This document shows positions 50,990 through 59,101 of a stretch of 64,000 nt of DNA, in pieces. The notes beneath the pieces are model-generated. The model ran no database searches. It was given only the letters and a program-made list of their open reading frames with translations, and was not told the DNA's origin. This DNA comes from Streptomyces abyssalis (GTDB lineage: Bacteria > Actinomycetota > Actinomycetes > Streptomycetales > Streptomycetaceae), in the NCBI RefSeq assembly GCF_001751365.1, contig NZ_LJGT01000040.1:1283696-1347695 (forward strand), read 5' to 3'. Positions within the stretch are counted from its first letter, which is position 1. Each line of letters starts with the position of its first letter. The position numbers and the translations under genes were made by a program.

Positions 50990-51217
50990 TCAGGGCGCGG
51001 TGATGATGTAGATGCCGTACGCGACGGCCGCGGCGCACAGTGCGAAGCAGGCGTACGAGCCGGTGCGCGCCAGCACGGAGGCGCCACCGCCGTGTGCGCT
51101 CTGCGTCCTGCCGGAGGAGGCGCCCACGATGCCGAGCGTGAACACGCCCACCAGAGCGATCGTGGCCACGAGGCTGACGCCGAATACCTGGCCGAGCGCT
51201 GCCCAGTCGATGTCCAT
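50990..51217 (-). CDS. Small conserved membrane protein downstream of the phosphate transporter gene
   Basis: A 75-residue protein with two membrane helices (FGVSLVATIALVGVFTLGIVG near 13-33 and SYACFALCAAAVAYGIYIITA near 54-74) and a short polar loop containing RTQSAHGGG. I do not know a function. It lies 75 nt after the PiT transporter gene on the same strand and is probably co-transcribed with it, so a role linked to phosphate uptake is possible. Confidence 0.8.
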   Translation of the reverse strand: MDIDWAALGQVFGVSLVATIALVGVFTLGIVGASSGRTQSAHGGGASVLARTGSYACFALCAAAVAYGIYIITAP

Positions 51218-51292
51218 AGCGTTTCCCTGTCTGCTGTGTGGATTGCGAAGGTCTGTGGGGCGGGCCCGGCGCGTCCGGTGCCCTTCTCGGCT

Positions 51293-52627
51293 CTAGCCGA
51301 GCGTGGAGGCGGCCCGTTGCCGTTCGGCCTCAGCCTCCGAGTGCTGCCCCGGCGCCGCGGCGTCCTCCGGTGTGCTGTGCGGACCGCCGTTGCTGCCGGC
51401 CTTGCTGTTCGCCGGTGCCGGTGCCGGTGCCGGTGCCGGTGCCGCGGCGGGCGGCGGCGGAGAGACGCTGCGCAGCGCCGCCGTGACCACGCCGGCGGGC
51501 TCCGGCCCTGAAGTCCCGGGCAGCGAGACGTCGTTGACGTTGGTGTGGTCGACGGGCTGGCGGCGGGAGAGCAGCCAGATGCCGGCGCTCGTCGCCACGG
51601 CGAGCACCGCGACCGTGGTGACGCCCCAGTCGCCCTGCTGTGCCAGCAGGGCCGCGCCGGCGGCCACGATCCCCGCCGCCGGAAGGGTCAGACCCCAGCC
51701 CGCCACCATGCGGCCCGCCGTCGACCAGCGCACGACGCCGCCCTTGCGGCCGACCCCGGAGCCCATGACGGCACCGGAGCAGACGTGAGTGGTGGAGAGC
51801 GAGAAGCCGATGTGGGAGGAGGCGAGGATCGTGACCGCGGCGGAGGTCTGCGCGGCGAATCCCTGCGGGGGCTTGATGTCCGTGATGCCGTTGCCCATGG
51901 TGCGGATGATCCGCCAGCCGCCGAGGTACGTGCCCAGCGCGATGGCGAGACCGGCCGAGACGATGACCCACATCGGCGGGTCCGCCTCGGGGGCGATCAC
52001 GCCGCCGGTGATCAGGGCCAGGGTGATGACACCCATGGTCTTCTGTGCGTCGTTGGTGCCGTGCGCGAGGGAGACCAGCGCGGCGGAGGTGATCTGCCCC
52101 GTCCGGTATCCCTTGGCGGTCTGCTGCTCGTCGGCGTTGCGGGCGGCACGGTAGGTCAGCCGCGTCGCGAGCAGTGCCGCGAGGCCCGCGACGAGCGGGG
52201 CCGCGATCGCCGGGATGAGCACCTTCATCACGACGGTGCCGCCGTTCACGGCGCCGAGGCCGACGGAGGCGACGGTGGCGCCGAGGAGGCCGCCCATCAG
52301 CGCGTGCGAGGAGCTGGAGGGGAGCCCGGCGAGCCACGTCAGCAGGTTCCAGATGATCGCTCCGACCAGGCCCGCGAAGATCACTTCAGGCTGGATCCCG
52401 GAGCCTTCGTCGATGATTCCCGATGAGATGGTCTTGGCGACCTCGATGGAGAGGAAGGCTCCGGCGAGGTTGAGGACCGCCGACATCGCCACCGCGGTCT
52501 TGGGCTTGAGCGCCCCGGTGGAGATGGTGGTGGCCATGGCGTTGGCCGTGTCGTGGAAGCCGTTCGTAAAGTCGAACACCAAGGCCGTGACGATCACGAT
52601 CCCGATCAGAAGCGTGATGTGTTCCAT
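51293..52627 (-). CDS. PiT-family low-affinity inorganic phosphate transporter
   Basis: A 444-residue multi-pass protein of the PiT family (phosphate/metal co-transport with protons). The N-terminal half has DFTNGFHDTANAMATTISTGAL and GLPSSSSHALMGGLLGA near 100. The second repeat has LAHGTNDAQKTMGV near 190 and SIHIGFSLSTTH-like SSHIGFSLSTTHVCSGAVMGSGVGRK in part near 270. After the last helix a 100-residue tail is Pro/Ala-rich, with AP repeats. The start at 52627 is preceded by a PHO box, so it is under PhoP control. Confidence 0.92.
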   Translation of the reverse strand: MEHITLLIGIVIVTALVFDFTNGFHDTANAMATTISTGALKPKTAVAMSAVLNLAGAFLSIEVAKTISSGIIDEGSGIQPEVIFAGLVGAIIWNLLTWLAGLPSSSSHALMGGLLGATVASVGLGAVNGGTVVMKVLIPAIAAPLVAGLAALLATRLTYRAARNADEQQTAKGYRTGQITSAALVSLAHGTNDAQKTMGVITLALITGGVIAPEADPPMWVIVSAGLAIALGTYLGGWRIIRTMGNGITDIKPPQGFAAQTSAAVTILASSHIGFSLSTTHVCSGAVMGSGVGRKGGVVRWSTAGRMVAGWGLTLPAAGIVAAGAALLAQQGDWGVTTVAVLAVATSAGIWLLSRRQPVDHTNVNDVSLPGTSGPEPAGVVTAALRSVSPPPPAAAPAPAPAPAPANSKAGSNGGPHSTPEDAAAPGQHSEAEAERQRAASTLG

Positions 52628-52659
52628 TCACCCAGACGCAATCAGCTCGAAGGTTGATG

Positions 52660-52700
52660 TCCAGGTGAACGTAAGGATGGTGAGTGAACGGAAGATGAAC
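52660..52700 (-). promoter_or_regulatory. PHO box (PhoP direct repeats) upstream of the phosphate transporter gene
   Basis: On the minus strand two contiguous 11-nt direct repeats GTTCATCTTCC (52700-52690) and GTTCACTCACC (52689-52679) are followed, after 8 nt, by GTTCACCTGGA (52670-52660). This is the streptomycete PHO-box arrangement, ending 32 nt before the start codon, so phosphate starvation regulation by PhoR-PhoP is expected. Confidence 0.8.
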
Positions 52701-52845
52701 TGCGGCGGGCATACGGATGTCACCCCGCGACGGCAACTATGAGCGGCGTCACACGTGTGTCCCCGCGTGTCATCGCCCTCGCCGGCCACCTCCGTGCGGC
52801 CCTGTACCGGGGGCACGAAGTTCGCAGGATATGGAGGCGGAGACA

Positions 52846-53505
52846 GTGGGATCGGCTGAAATGCTCGGCGCCTGGCGGGAGTTGGTGGAAACTGCGCGCC
52901 GTACGAACGACGCGGGGCTCGTCGTGGGCACCTCCGGCAACGTCTCCGTGCGGGTGAGGGACACGGTGCTCGTGACCCCGAGCGGTGTCCCGTACGAGCG
53001 CCTGCACGACGACGATCTGTGCGCGGTGGACCTCGAAGGCCGGCGCGTCGCCGGGAGCCTGTCCCCGACCAGCGAACTCCCCATGCATCTGGCCGTCTAC
53101 CGGCACACCGCCGCCCGCGCGGTCGTGCACACGCACGCCGTGCACGCCACCGCCGTGTCCACCCTCGTCGGTGAACTCCCCGCCGTCCACTACATGACGG
53201 CCGAGCTCGGCGGCCCGGTACGCGTCGCTCCGTACGCCACCTACGGCAGCGACGAACTCGCCGGGCACATGCTCGCCGCGCTCGAGGGGCGCAACGCCTG
53301 TCTGCTGCAGAACCACGGCACCGTCGCCTTCGGCGACGGCCTGGGCCAGGCCTACGACCGCACCGCACAGCTGGAGTGGATGTGCCAGGTCTGGCTGGCG
53401 GCCTCGTCACTGCCCGGGCGTACGCCTTCGCTCATTCCGGACGATGAACTCGCACGCGTGAAGGAGAAGTTGAAGGGATACGGCCAGCGGCGCGCACCGG
53501 AGTGA
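52846..53505 (+). CDS. Class II aldolase/adducin-family protein (fuculose-phosphate-aldolase-like)
   Basis: A 219-residue class II aldolase head-domain enzyme. The phosphate-binding GTSGNVSVRVRDTVLVTPSGVPYE is near residue 25, SPTSELPMHLAVYRH near 65, zinc ligands in VVHTHAVHATAVST near 88, and the third His in LLQNHGTVAFGDG near 145. It should cleave a sugar-1-phosphate such as L-fuculose or L-rhamnulose phosphate. The start GTG at 52846 with GGAG ten bases upstream is preferred; an ATG-frame extension to 52717 enters the divergent promoter. It could be a methylthioribulose-type paralogue. Confidence 0.88.
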   Translation: MGSAEMLGAWRELVETARRTNDAGLVVGTSGNVSVRVRDTVLVTPSGVPYERLHDDDLCAVDLEGRRVAGSLSPTSELPMHLAVYRHTAARAVVHTHAVHATAVSTLVGELPAVHYMTAELGGPVRVAPYATYGSDELAGHMLAALEGRNACLLQNHGTVAFGDGLGQAYDRTAQLEWMCQVWLAASSLPGRTPSLIPDDELARVKEKLKGYGQRRAPE

Positions 53506-53639
53506 GCCCGCGCGCCGCCCGGTTCGCCGGCGCTCCGCCGGGCCCCGCCGGGCGCCGTGCCCCCGCCGCGCCTGGATCCGTCCACCCGGGCGGCACCTCC
53601 TACTGGCCCGGCGGTCGCTCCGTCCACGACACTGGCGGG

Positions 53640-54917
53640 ATGCGTCTGCGAACCGCGGCCCTCGCCGCCACCTCCGTGACGGCCGCCGGTGCCGCGGCCG
53701 TCGCCGCCGGACGGTATGCCGCCGACGCGGCCCTGCGGCCCGTTCGCCGGGGGTCGCCCGCGGGGCGCGGTCAGCTGCCCGCGGGGTTCGGCGGGCCTCC
53801 GCTGACGGTGCACTCCGTCGGAGACGGGCGGATCTCCCTCACCCGCTCCCTGACCGCGCAGCTGCCCGGCGTCTACGGCCTCGTCGGGCGCGGCTGCCGC
53901 GCCGTCGTCGGGCCCGTCGTGGACGGCGAGCCCGCGAAGGCGCCCGCCGACACGGTCGTACGCCGTCTGGAGTGGGCCGGGCACGGCGAACTCAGGCCCG
54001 GCACCAAGGTGTGGTTCACGCCGCAGGTGTGCACGGACGACTTCGGCCAGAGCGAGGACGGTGCGGACGGCGGACACGGTGCGGACAGCACGCGCGGCAC
54101 GCAAAGCACGGACGGCGCGGACCGCAGAAGGAGCTTCACGGGCAGGCTCCCCGCCCGTGCCTCGGTCGAGGTGCCCGGTGAACACGGCCCGCTGCCCGCC
54201 TGGTTCGTGCCCGGCGAGCGCGCCACCTGGATCGTCACGCTGCACGGCCTCGGCGCCACCACCGCACAGGCCCTGCCCCTGCTCCCGTTCTACGCGGACC
54301 TGCAGCTCCCGGTGCTCGGGCTCGCCTACCGCGGCGACGCCGGGGCGCCGCCGCCGCCCGACGGCGTACGCCACCTCGGCGGGACGGAGTGGCGCGATGC
54401 CGAAGCGGCGATCGAGTACGCGGTGCGCAACGGCGCTGAGCGGGTCGTCCTGCACGGCTGGTCCAGCGGCGCGTCGATGGCGCTGCGGGCCGCGGAGGAG
54501 CTGAGCGGCCGCCGCCCCGGCCCGGGCGCCCGCAGCGCCGCCGGAAGGATCGCCGGCCTCGTGCTCGATTCGCCCGTGCTGGACTGGTGGGCCACCGTCC
54601 GTGTGCTGGCGGCCTCCCGGCACACTCCGCGTGCGCTGCTGCCGCTGGCCGTACGCGCGGCGCAAGGGCGTGCACACGTGGAGCAGGACAGGCTCCGGCA
54701 CGTCGCGGACCCGGACGCTCTGGACGTCCCGGCGCTGCTGCTGCACGGGCCGGACGACACCGTCGCCTCATGGCAGCGCTCCAAGGAACTGGCCGCTGCC
54801 CGTGAGGAGTTCGTAACTCTGCACACGGTTCCCAGCGCTCCGCACGCGGCGATGTGGAACGCGGACCCCGAGGCGTACGAGGAGCGGCTGCGCCAGTTCC
54901 TGACCCCTCTGATGTAG
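53640..54917 (+). CDS. Alpha/beta-hydrolase fold protein with N-terminal anchor
   Basis: A 425-residue hydrolase. The N-terminus MRLRTAALAATSVTAAGAAAV is a signal or anchor helix. The nucleophile elbow is GWSSGASMAL near residue 280, with oxyanion segment TLHGLGATTAQALPLL near 200 and a catalytic Asp in LLLHGPDDTVASW and His in SAPHAAMW. A Gly/Asp/Thr-rich insertion (GADGGHGADSTRGTQS) lies near 145. The in-frame GTG at 53502 overlaps the aldolase stop but gives a Pro/Gly-rich leader unlike the family. The substrate is unknown (peptidase S9/esterase-like). Confidence 0.82.
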   Translation: MRLRTAALAATSVTAAGAAAVAAGRYAADAALRPVRRGSPAGRGQLPAGFGGPPLTVHSVGDGRISLTRSLTAQLPGVYGLVGRGCRAVVGPVVDGEPAKAPADTVVRRLEWAGHGELRPGTKVWFTPQVCTDDFGQSEDGADGGHGADSTRGTQSTDGADRRRSFTGRLPARASVEVPGEHGPLPAWFVPGERATWIVTLHGLGATTAQALPLLPFYADLQLPVLGLAYRGDAGAPPPPDGVRHLGGTEWRDAEAAIEYAVRNGAERVVLHGWSSGASMALRAAEELSGRRPGPGARSAAGRIAGLVLDSPVLDWWATVRVLAASRHTPRALLPLAVRAAQGRAHVEQDRLRHVADPDALDVPALLLHGPDDTVASWQRSKELAAAREEFVTLHTVPSAPHAAMWNADPEAYEERLRQFLTPLM

Positions 54918-55175
54918 CCCGCCGTGAGGGGCGTACGGCTCCCTTCGGGAGGTGGACGGGGGCGGCGGCAGCGGCACGGCCGAAGGGCCGCCGGGCGGCT
55001 GCGACCCGGGCACCGGCCGCGCCGCGCGCAGGAGGCGGACAGCACGCGGACGTCGCCCGGTTTGGCACCTCAAATGCTCATCGCTGCATGGAAATCCGCC
55101 CCGCTCCAGGAAGCGGATCCGGCAATTCCGGGCCCCCGTTTTGGGTTTGCCCCGCCGACCGTGAAGACTGCTCCT

Positions 55176-56645
55176 GTGACGCCGTCCCGTACCCCGCGAG
55201 ACAACCCGCTCCGCCTCGTCCCCACGCGGCCGATCGCCGCGGCCCGGCGCACCGTGACCGCCCGCCGCGCGCGTCCGTCCCCGCCGCCTCCCGCGGGGCT
55301 GCCGCCGCGCGAGCAGCTCGCCCGGCATGCCAGGGCCGCGCTCGCCGACGCCGTCGTGCTCGCGCGCTGGGCCGAGCGGAACGAGGCGCTCCCGGGCAGC
55401 GGAGCGGAACGCGAACGGGCGGCCGCCGCCCTGCGGATGCCCGTCGAACACGTACGCACCCACTGGGACCGTGCCCGTCTCGCCGGGCTGATCGAGCTGC
55501 ACGGCGACACCGCGCGCCCCGGCTGGCGGCTGCGTGCATGGGAGCGGGACGACAGCGCGGTGCTGCGGGGCTGGATGGCGCTCTTCGACGCCTGGTCACT
55601 GGCCTACCCGGCACCGACACCCACCGATCCCGCACTCGTCGCCGAAGTGGTCGAAGCCGCGCCCCAGTTGCTGTCGGTGATGCATCTGACCGCCGGGCCC
55701 GTCACCTTCCCCGCGCTGCACGACCTGCTCGCCCAGCGCGTGACCGAGCTGCGCGCGGAGCGCGACGCCGTCGACGAGGCCTCCGCCCAGGAGGCCGCAT
55801 CCGGCACAGCCCCCGGCACCGCCCCTGACCAATCCGAGCAGGTGCTCCTGCCCGGCCTGCTCGACTGGGCGCTGGACGGCTTCGCCGCCGTGGGAGCCCT
55901 GACCCGCTGCGCCGACATGGGGGCGGCTCCGCCCGCCGGGCAGGAAGCACCGGACGCAGCTGCCACGACCGCCGTACGGCAGGGTTCGGCGGTGCTCACC
56001 CCGCTCGGCAACTGGGCGGTGTGGACCAAGCTCGAACAGATCTGTGTCGCGGCCCAGAGCCCCGCCGGGAACATCGAACAGGCCGCCCAGGACATGCTGC
56101 GCGGCTGCGCCCGGCTCACGCCCGGCCCGGCACGGGACGAGTACCGCGCCTGGATCGCCGCCCGCTCGGGCGGCTCCGCCGTCACCGAACTCCTGGCGGC
56201 GGCCCGCGGGGAGGACGCCCTCATCCGCGGACTGGCCTTCGAGGCCCTGCGCGTCGTGGGAGCCCCCGCCGAACCGGCCGTACGGGAAGCGGCAGCGGAG
56301 CCGGCCCTCCGCCCTTACGCGCTGCTCTGGCTCGCCGAACTCGACGGGGCCGACCCGGAGGACCTCGCGGGCGGTGCACCGGGGGTGCTCAGCCGTCAGG
56401 AGGCGACGTGGCTGTGGGTCGACACCGCGGCAGCCGTCACGGACCACGGTGAACAGCGGCTGCTCGTCGACCATTTGGAGACCGCCGTGCAGGGCACCGT
56501 GCCGAAGCTGCTGGAGGAGGTGCGCGCCGTCGGACATCCCCGCACCGTGCAGGTGCTGGTCGCCCTCGCGGCCGCACACCCTGACCCCGCCCTCGCGAAG
56601 GCGGTCCGCCGCGCGGCCTTCCAGGTGCACACGGGCGGGGTCTGA
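55176..56645 (+). CDS. Conserved hypothetical protein, paralogue of the gene at 2139-3731
   Basis: A 489-residue protein with no assigned function. The N-terminal half is helical (PPREQLARHARAALADAVVLARWA near 45-70, then AALRMPVEHVRTHWDRARLAGLIE, which resembles a helix-turn-helix). A wing-like VLTPLGNWAVWTKLEQICVA is near 275-295. The C-terminal HEAT-like region has ALRVVGAPAEPAVREAA, TWLWVDTAAAV and KAVRRAAFQVH, shared with the product of the gene at 2139-3731. Two in-frame GTGs are possible (55161 and 55176). It sits between an alpha/beta hydrolase and the ABC-F gene on the same strand. Confidence 0.7.
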   Translation: MTPSRTPRDNPLRLVPTRPIAAARRTVTARRARPSPPPPAGLPPREQLARHARAALADAVVLARWAERNEALPGSGAERERAAAALRMPVEHVRTHWDRARLAGLIELHGDTARPGWRLRAWERDDSAVLRGWMALFDAWSLAYPAPTPTDPALVAEVVEAAPQLLSVMHLTAGPVTFPALHDLLAQRVTELRAERDAVDEASAQEAASGTAPGTAPDQSEQVLLPGLLDWALDGFAAVGALTRCADMGAAPPAGQEAPDAAATTAVRQGSAVLTPLGNWAVWTKLEQICVAAQSPAGNIEQAAQDMLRGCARLTPGPARDEYRAWIAARSGGSAVTELLAAARGEDALIRGLAFEALRVVGAPAEPAVREAAAEPALRPYALLWLAELDGADPEDLAGGAPGVLSRQEATWLWVDTAAAVTDHGEQRLLVDHLETAVQGTVPKLLEEVRAVGHPRTVQVLVALAAAHPDPALAKAVRRAAFQVHTGGV

Positions 56646-56755
56646 CAGCTGCCCGGCGGCCGGCGCGAACAGCACGTTCACAACGGGAACGGCGACGGTC
56701 CGCGGTGTGGCGGCGGCCACTGACATCGCCCGGGAAAGCAGTTGCGGTGCGCCGC

Positions 56756-56761
56756 TAGAAT
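56756..56761 (+). promoter_or_regulatory. TAGAAT -10 box for the ABC-F unit
   Basis: TAGAAT fits the actinobacterial -10 consensus TANNNT. The first AUG downstream is that of the short ORF, seven bases on, so the transcript would start at or just before this AUG. The region 17 nt further upstream has no good -35. Confidence 0.45.
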
Positions 56762-56767
56762 GGCCGC

Positions 56768-56791
56768 ATGGCTACTCACCTGACGCATTAG
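56768..56791 (+). CDS. Seven-codon upstream ORF (MATHLTH) before the ABC-F gene
   Basis: ATG at 56768 to TAG at 56791, product MATHLTH. It starts about six nt after a -10 box and lacks a Shine-Dalgarno, so it would be translated as a leaderless ORF. It is followed by the hairpin at 56795-56828 and then the ABC-F ribosome binding site. Short ORFs like this commonly serve as attenuation leaders for antibiotic-resistance ABC-F genes. Too short to be certain. Confidence 0.4.
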   Translation: MATHLTH

Positions 56792-56794
56792 CGA

Positions 56795-56828
56795 CGTACG
56801 TACGCGCCCGTCCCCGTCCGTACGTACG
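56795..56828 (+). promoter_or_regulatory. Hairpin between the upstream ORF and the ABC-F gene
   Basis: CGTACGTACG at 56795-56804 and again at 56819-56828. The sequence is its own reverse complement, so the copies can pair with a 14-nt loop. It lies 4 nt after the upstream ORF stop and ends 14 nt before GGAG of the ABC-F start. Confidence 0.55.
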
Positions 56829-56852
56829 ACCTCACCCTGCCTGGAGTAGTCA

Positions 56853-58451
56853 GTGCTCACCGCAACCGGCCTCGAGCTGCGCGCCGGCGCCCGCGTCCTG
56901 ATCGAATCAGCGAGCTTCCGAATCGCCAAGGGCGACCGCATCGGCCTCGTCGGCCGCAACGGCGCCGGCAAGACGACCCTCACCAAGTGCCTCGCGGGCG
57001 AGGCCACGCCCGCCGCGGGCACCATCAGCCGCGGCGGCGAGGTCGGCTACCTTCCGCAGGATCCGCGCACGGGTGACCTCGACGTCGTCGCCCGCGACCG
57101 CATCCTCTCCGCACGCGGCCTCGACGTCGTCATGCGCCGGATGCGGGAGAACGAGGACCGCATCGCACACGGCCAGGGGGCCACCCGCGAGCGGGCGCTG
57201 AAGAAGTACGAGCGGCTGGAGACGGAATTCCTCACCAAGGGCGGTTACGCCGCCGAGGCGGAGGCCGCCACCATCGCCGCCAGCCTCGGTCTGCCCGACC
57301 GGGTGATGGGCCAGCCCCTGCACACCCTCTCGGGCGGTCAGCGCCGCCGTGTCGAGCTCGCCCGCATCCTCTTCTCGGACGCGGACACCCTGCTCCTGGA
57401 CGAGCCGACCAACCACCTCGACGCCGACTCCGTCGTCTGGCTGCGGGACTTCCTCAAGACCTACCGTGGCGGTCTGGTCGTGATCTCCCACGACCTGGCG
57501 CTGATCGAGACCGTCGTGAACAAGGTCTTCTACCTCGACGCCACCCGCTCGGCCATCGACATCTACAACATGGGCTGGCGGCAGTACGTCATCCAGCGCC
57601 AGGACGACGAGAAGCGCCGCAAGCGCGAGCGCGCCAACGCCGAGAAGAAGGCCGCCGCCCTTTCCATGCAGGCGGCCAAGATGGGCGCCAAGGCCACCAA
57701 GGCGGTCGCCGCCAAGAACATGGCCCGCCGCGCCGAGAAGCTGCTGTCCGGCCTGGAGGAGGAGCGCCAGGCCGACAAGGTCGCCAAGCTGCGCTTCCCC
57801 GACCCGTCCCCCTGCGGCAGGACGCCGCTGATGGCGGAGGACCTCTCCAAGTCCTACGGCTCCCTGGAGATCTTCACGGGCGTCGACCTCGCCATCGACA
57901 AGGGCTCACGCGTCGTCATCCTGGGCCTGAACGGCGCGGGCAAGACCACGCTGCTGCGCCTGCTCGCCGGCATCGAGGACCCCGACACCGGAAAGGTCGT
58001 ACCGGGGCACGGCCTCAAGCTCGGCTACTACGCGCAGGAACACGAGACCCTCGACCCCGGCCGCACGGTCCTGGAGAACATGCGCTCCGCCGCACCCGAC
58101 ATGGACCTCGTCGACATCCGCAAGACGCTGGGCTCGTTCCTCTTCTCCGGCGATGACGTCGACAAGCCCGCCGCGGTGCTCTCCGGCGGCGAGAAGACGC
58201 GTCTCGCGCTGGCCACGCTCGTCGTCTCGTCGGCCAACGTGCTGCTTCTCGACGAGCCGACCAACAACCTCGACCCGGCCAGCCGTGAGGAGATCCTGGG
58301 CGCCCTGCACACCTTCACCGGCGCCGTCGTACTGGTCACCCACGACGAGGGCGCGGTCGCGGCACTGGAGCCCGAGCGCATCATCATGCTCCCGGACGGC
58401 GTCGAGGACCTGTGGAACGACGAGTACGCCGATCTTGTCGCCCTGGCCTGA
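56853..58451 (+). CDS. ABC-F family protein (ribosome-associated ATPase)
   Basis: A 532-residue protein with two ABC ATPase domains and no membrane segments. First Walker A GLVGRNGAGKTTLTK near 30, signature TLSGGQRRRVELA near 160 and Walker B LLLDEPTNHLDADS. Second Walker A ILGLNGAGKTTLLR near 355, signature LSGGEKTRLALA and Walker B LLLDEPTNNLDP near 465. The linker (about 240-310) is a basic Lys/Arg/Ala coiled coil, the P-site tRNA interaction motif region of ABC-F proteins. Members either protect ribosomes against antibiotics or tune translation; which one this is cannot be told. The start GTG at 56853 has GGAG eight bases upstream, after the leader ORF and hairpin. Confidence 0.92.
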   Translation: MLTATGLELRAGARVLIESASFRIAKGDRIGLVGRNGAGKTTLTKCLAGEATPAAGTISRGGEVGYLPQDPRTGDLDVVARDRILSARGLDVVMRRMRENEDRIAHGQGATRERALKKYERLETEFLTKGGYAAEAEAATIAASLGLPDRVMGQPLHTLSGGQRRRVELARILFSDADTLLLDEPTNHLDADSVVWLRDFLKTYRGGLVVISHDLALIETVVNKVFYLDATRSAIDIYNMGWRQYVIQRQDDEKRRKRERANAEKKAAALSMQAAKMGAKATKAVAAKNMARRAEKLLSGLEEERQADKVAKLRFPDPSPCGRTPLMAEDLSKSYGSLEIFTGVDLAIDKGSRVVILGLNGAGKTTLLRLLAGIEDPDTGKVVPGHGLKLGYYAQEHETLDPGRTVLENMRSAAPDMDLVDIRKTLGSFLFSGDDVDKPAAVLSGGEKTRLALATLVVSSANVLLLDEPTNNLDPASREEILGALHTFTGAVVLVTHDEGAVAALEPERIIMLPDGVEDLWNDEYADLVALA

Positions 58452-58805
58452 CGGCCCGGCCCTCGCCTTGATCAATCTCTGCTGGATCATTCGGCCGACG
58501 CTTGATCCTTCATATGAGTGAGGGCGGCTCGTATCCCGGCGTGGCCGCCCGCCGTGCCCGCGCACCTGTGACAGGAGCCCCGGCCGTGGCTGCGTGACGA
58601 AGATCTCCCTCGCTGACCAGGACGTTCACAGGGGCCCCGGCGGCGGACCGGGCAGATCCGGCCACCGGAATCCCTCCTTCCACCAGGAACGGCCCGTAGT
58701 CCGCCGGTCACGGCACTTCCACGGACCTTGCCGAATGGGTGGCCAGAAGCAGGGGGAGGGGTGATCATGAGAGTCACAAAGCGCACTTCCCATGAGGAGG
58801 CACGG
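58452..58805 (+). other. Intergenic region after the ABC-F gene
   Basis: A 354-bp stretch before the small HTH gene. An in-frame ATG at 58767 (and 58728) could extend the HTH gene upstream, but the best ribosome binding site lies immediately before 58806. I see no other credible ORF, no strong hairpin and no repeat in it. Confidence 0.45.
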
Positions 58806-59027
58806 GTGGCCGAGACTCTGAAGAAGGGCAGCCGGGTGACCGGCACCGCGCGCGAAAAGCTCGCGGCAGACCTCAAGAAGAAGTACGACGGCGGCGCGAG
58901 CATCCGGGCGCTGGCCGAAGAGACGGGCCGTTCATACGGTTTCGTGCACCGAATGCTCAGCGAGTCCGGCGTGGCCCTGCGGGGTCGCGGCGGAGCGACA
59001 CGAGGCAAGAAGTCCGCCTCGGCCTGA
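58806..59027 (+). CDS. Small helix-turn-helix protein
   Basis: A 73-residue basic DNA-binding-type protein. The pattern LAADLKKKYDGGASIRALAEETGRSYGFVHRMLSESG in part (residues about 20-55) is a resolvase/homeodomain-like helix-turn-helix (IRALAEETGRSYGFVHRML). It ends in GRGGATRGKK, a likely nonspecific DNA or RNA grip. The GTG at 58806 has GAGGAGG six bases upstream and so decides the start. This protein is widespread in streptomycetes in my recollection, with no assigned role. It lies 74 nt upstream of the crotonase gene. Confidence 0.85.
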   Translation: MAETLKKGSRVTGTAREKLAADLKKKYDGGASIRALAEETGRSYGFVHRMLSESGVALRGRGGATRGKKSASA

Positions 59028-59048
59028 CAGGGCTTCCAGGCATCGCGT

Positions 59049-59092
59049 CCGGTGGTTACTCTTCGGTTACTTGACCGCTGAGTAACCACCGG
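59049..59092. promoter_or_regulatory. 12-bp inverted repeat in front of the crotonase gene
   Basis: CCGGTGGTTACT and AGTAACCACCGG, perfect, with a 20-nt centre that holds another TCGGTTACTTG copy. Its 3' edge reaches into the ribosome binding site (GGAGG at 59091). It could be an operator of a TetR-type repressor or an mRNA hairpin that masks translation. Confidence 0.6.
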
Positions 59093-59101
59093 AGGATGTC
59101 G

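Noticed and set aside
53502..53639. N-terminal extension of the alpha/beta hydrolase from the GTG overlapping the aldolase stop
   Set aside because: The extension is Pro/Gly/Ala-rich and the internal ATG gives a normal signal/anchor start, although coupling from the GTG cannot be fully excluded.
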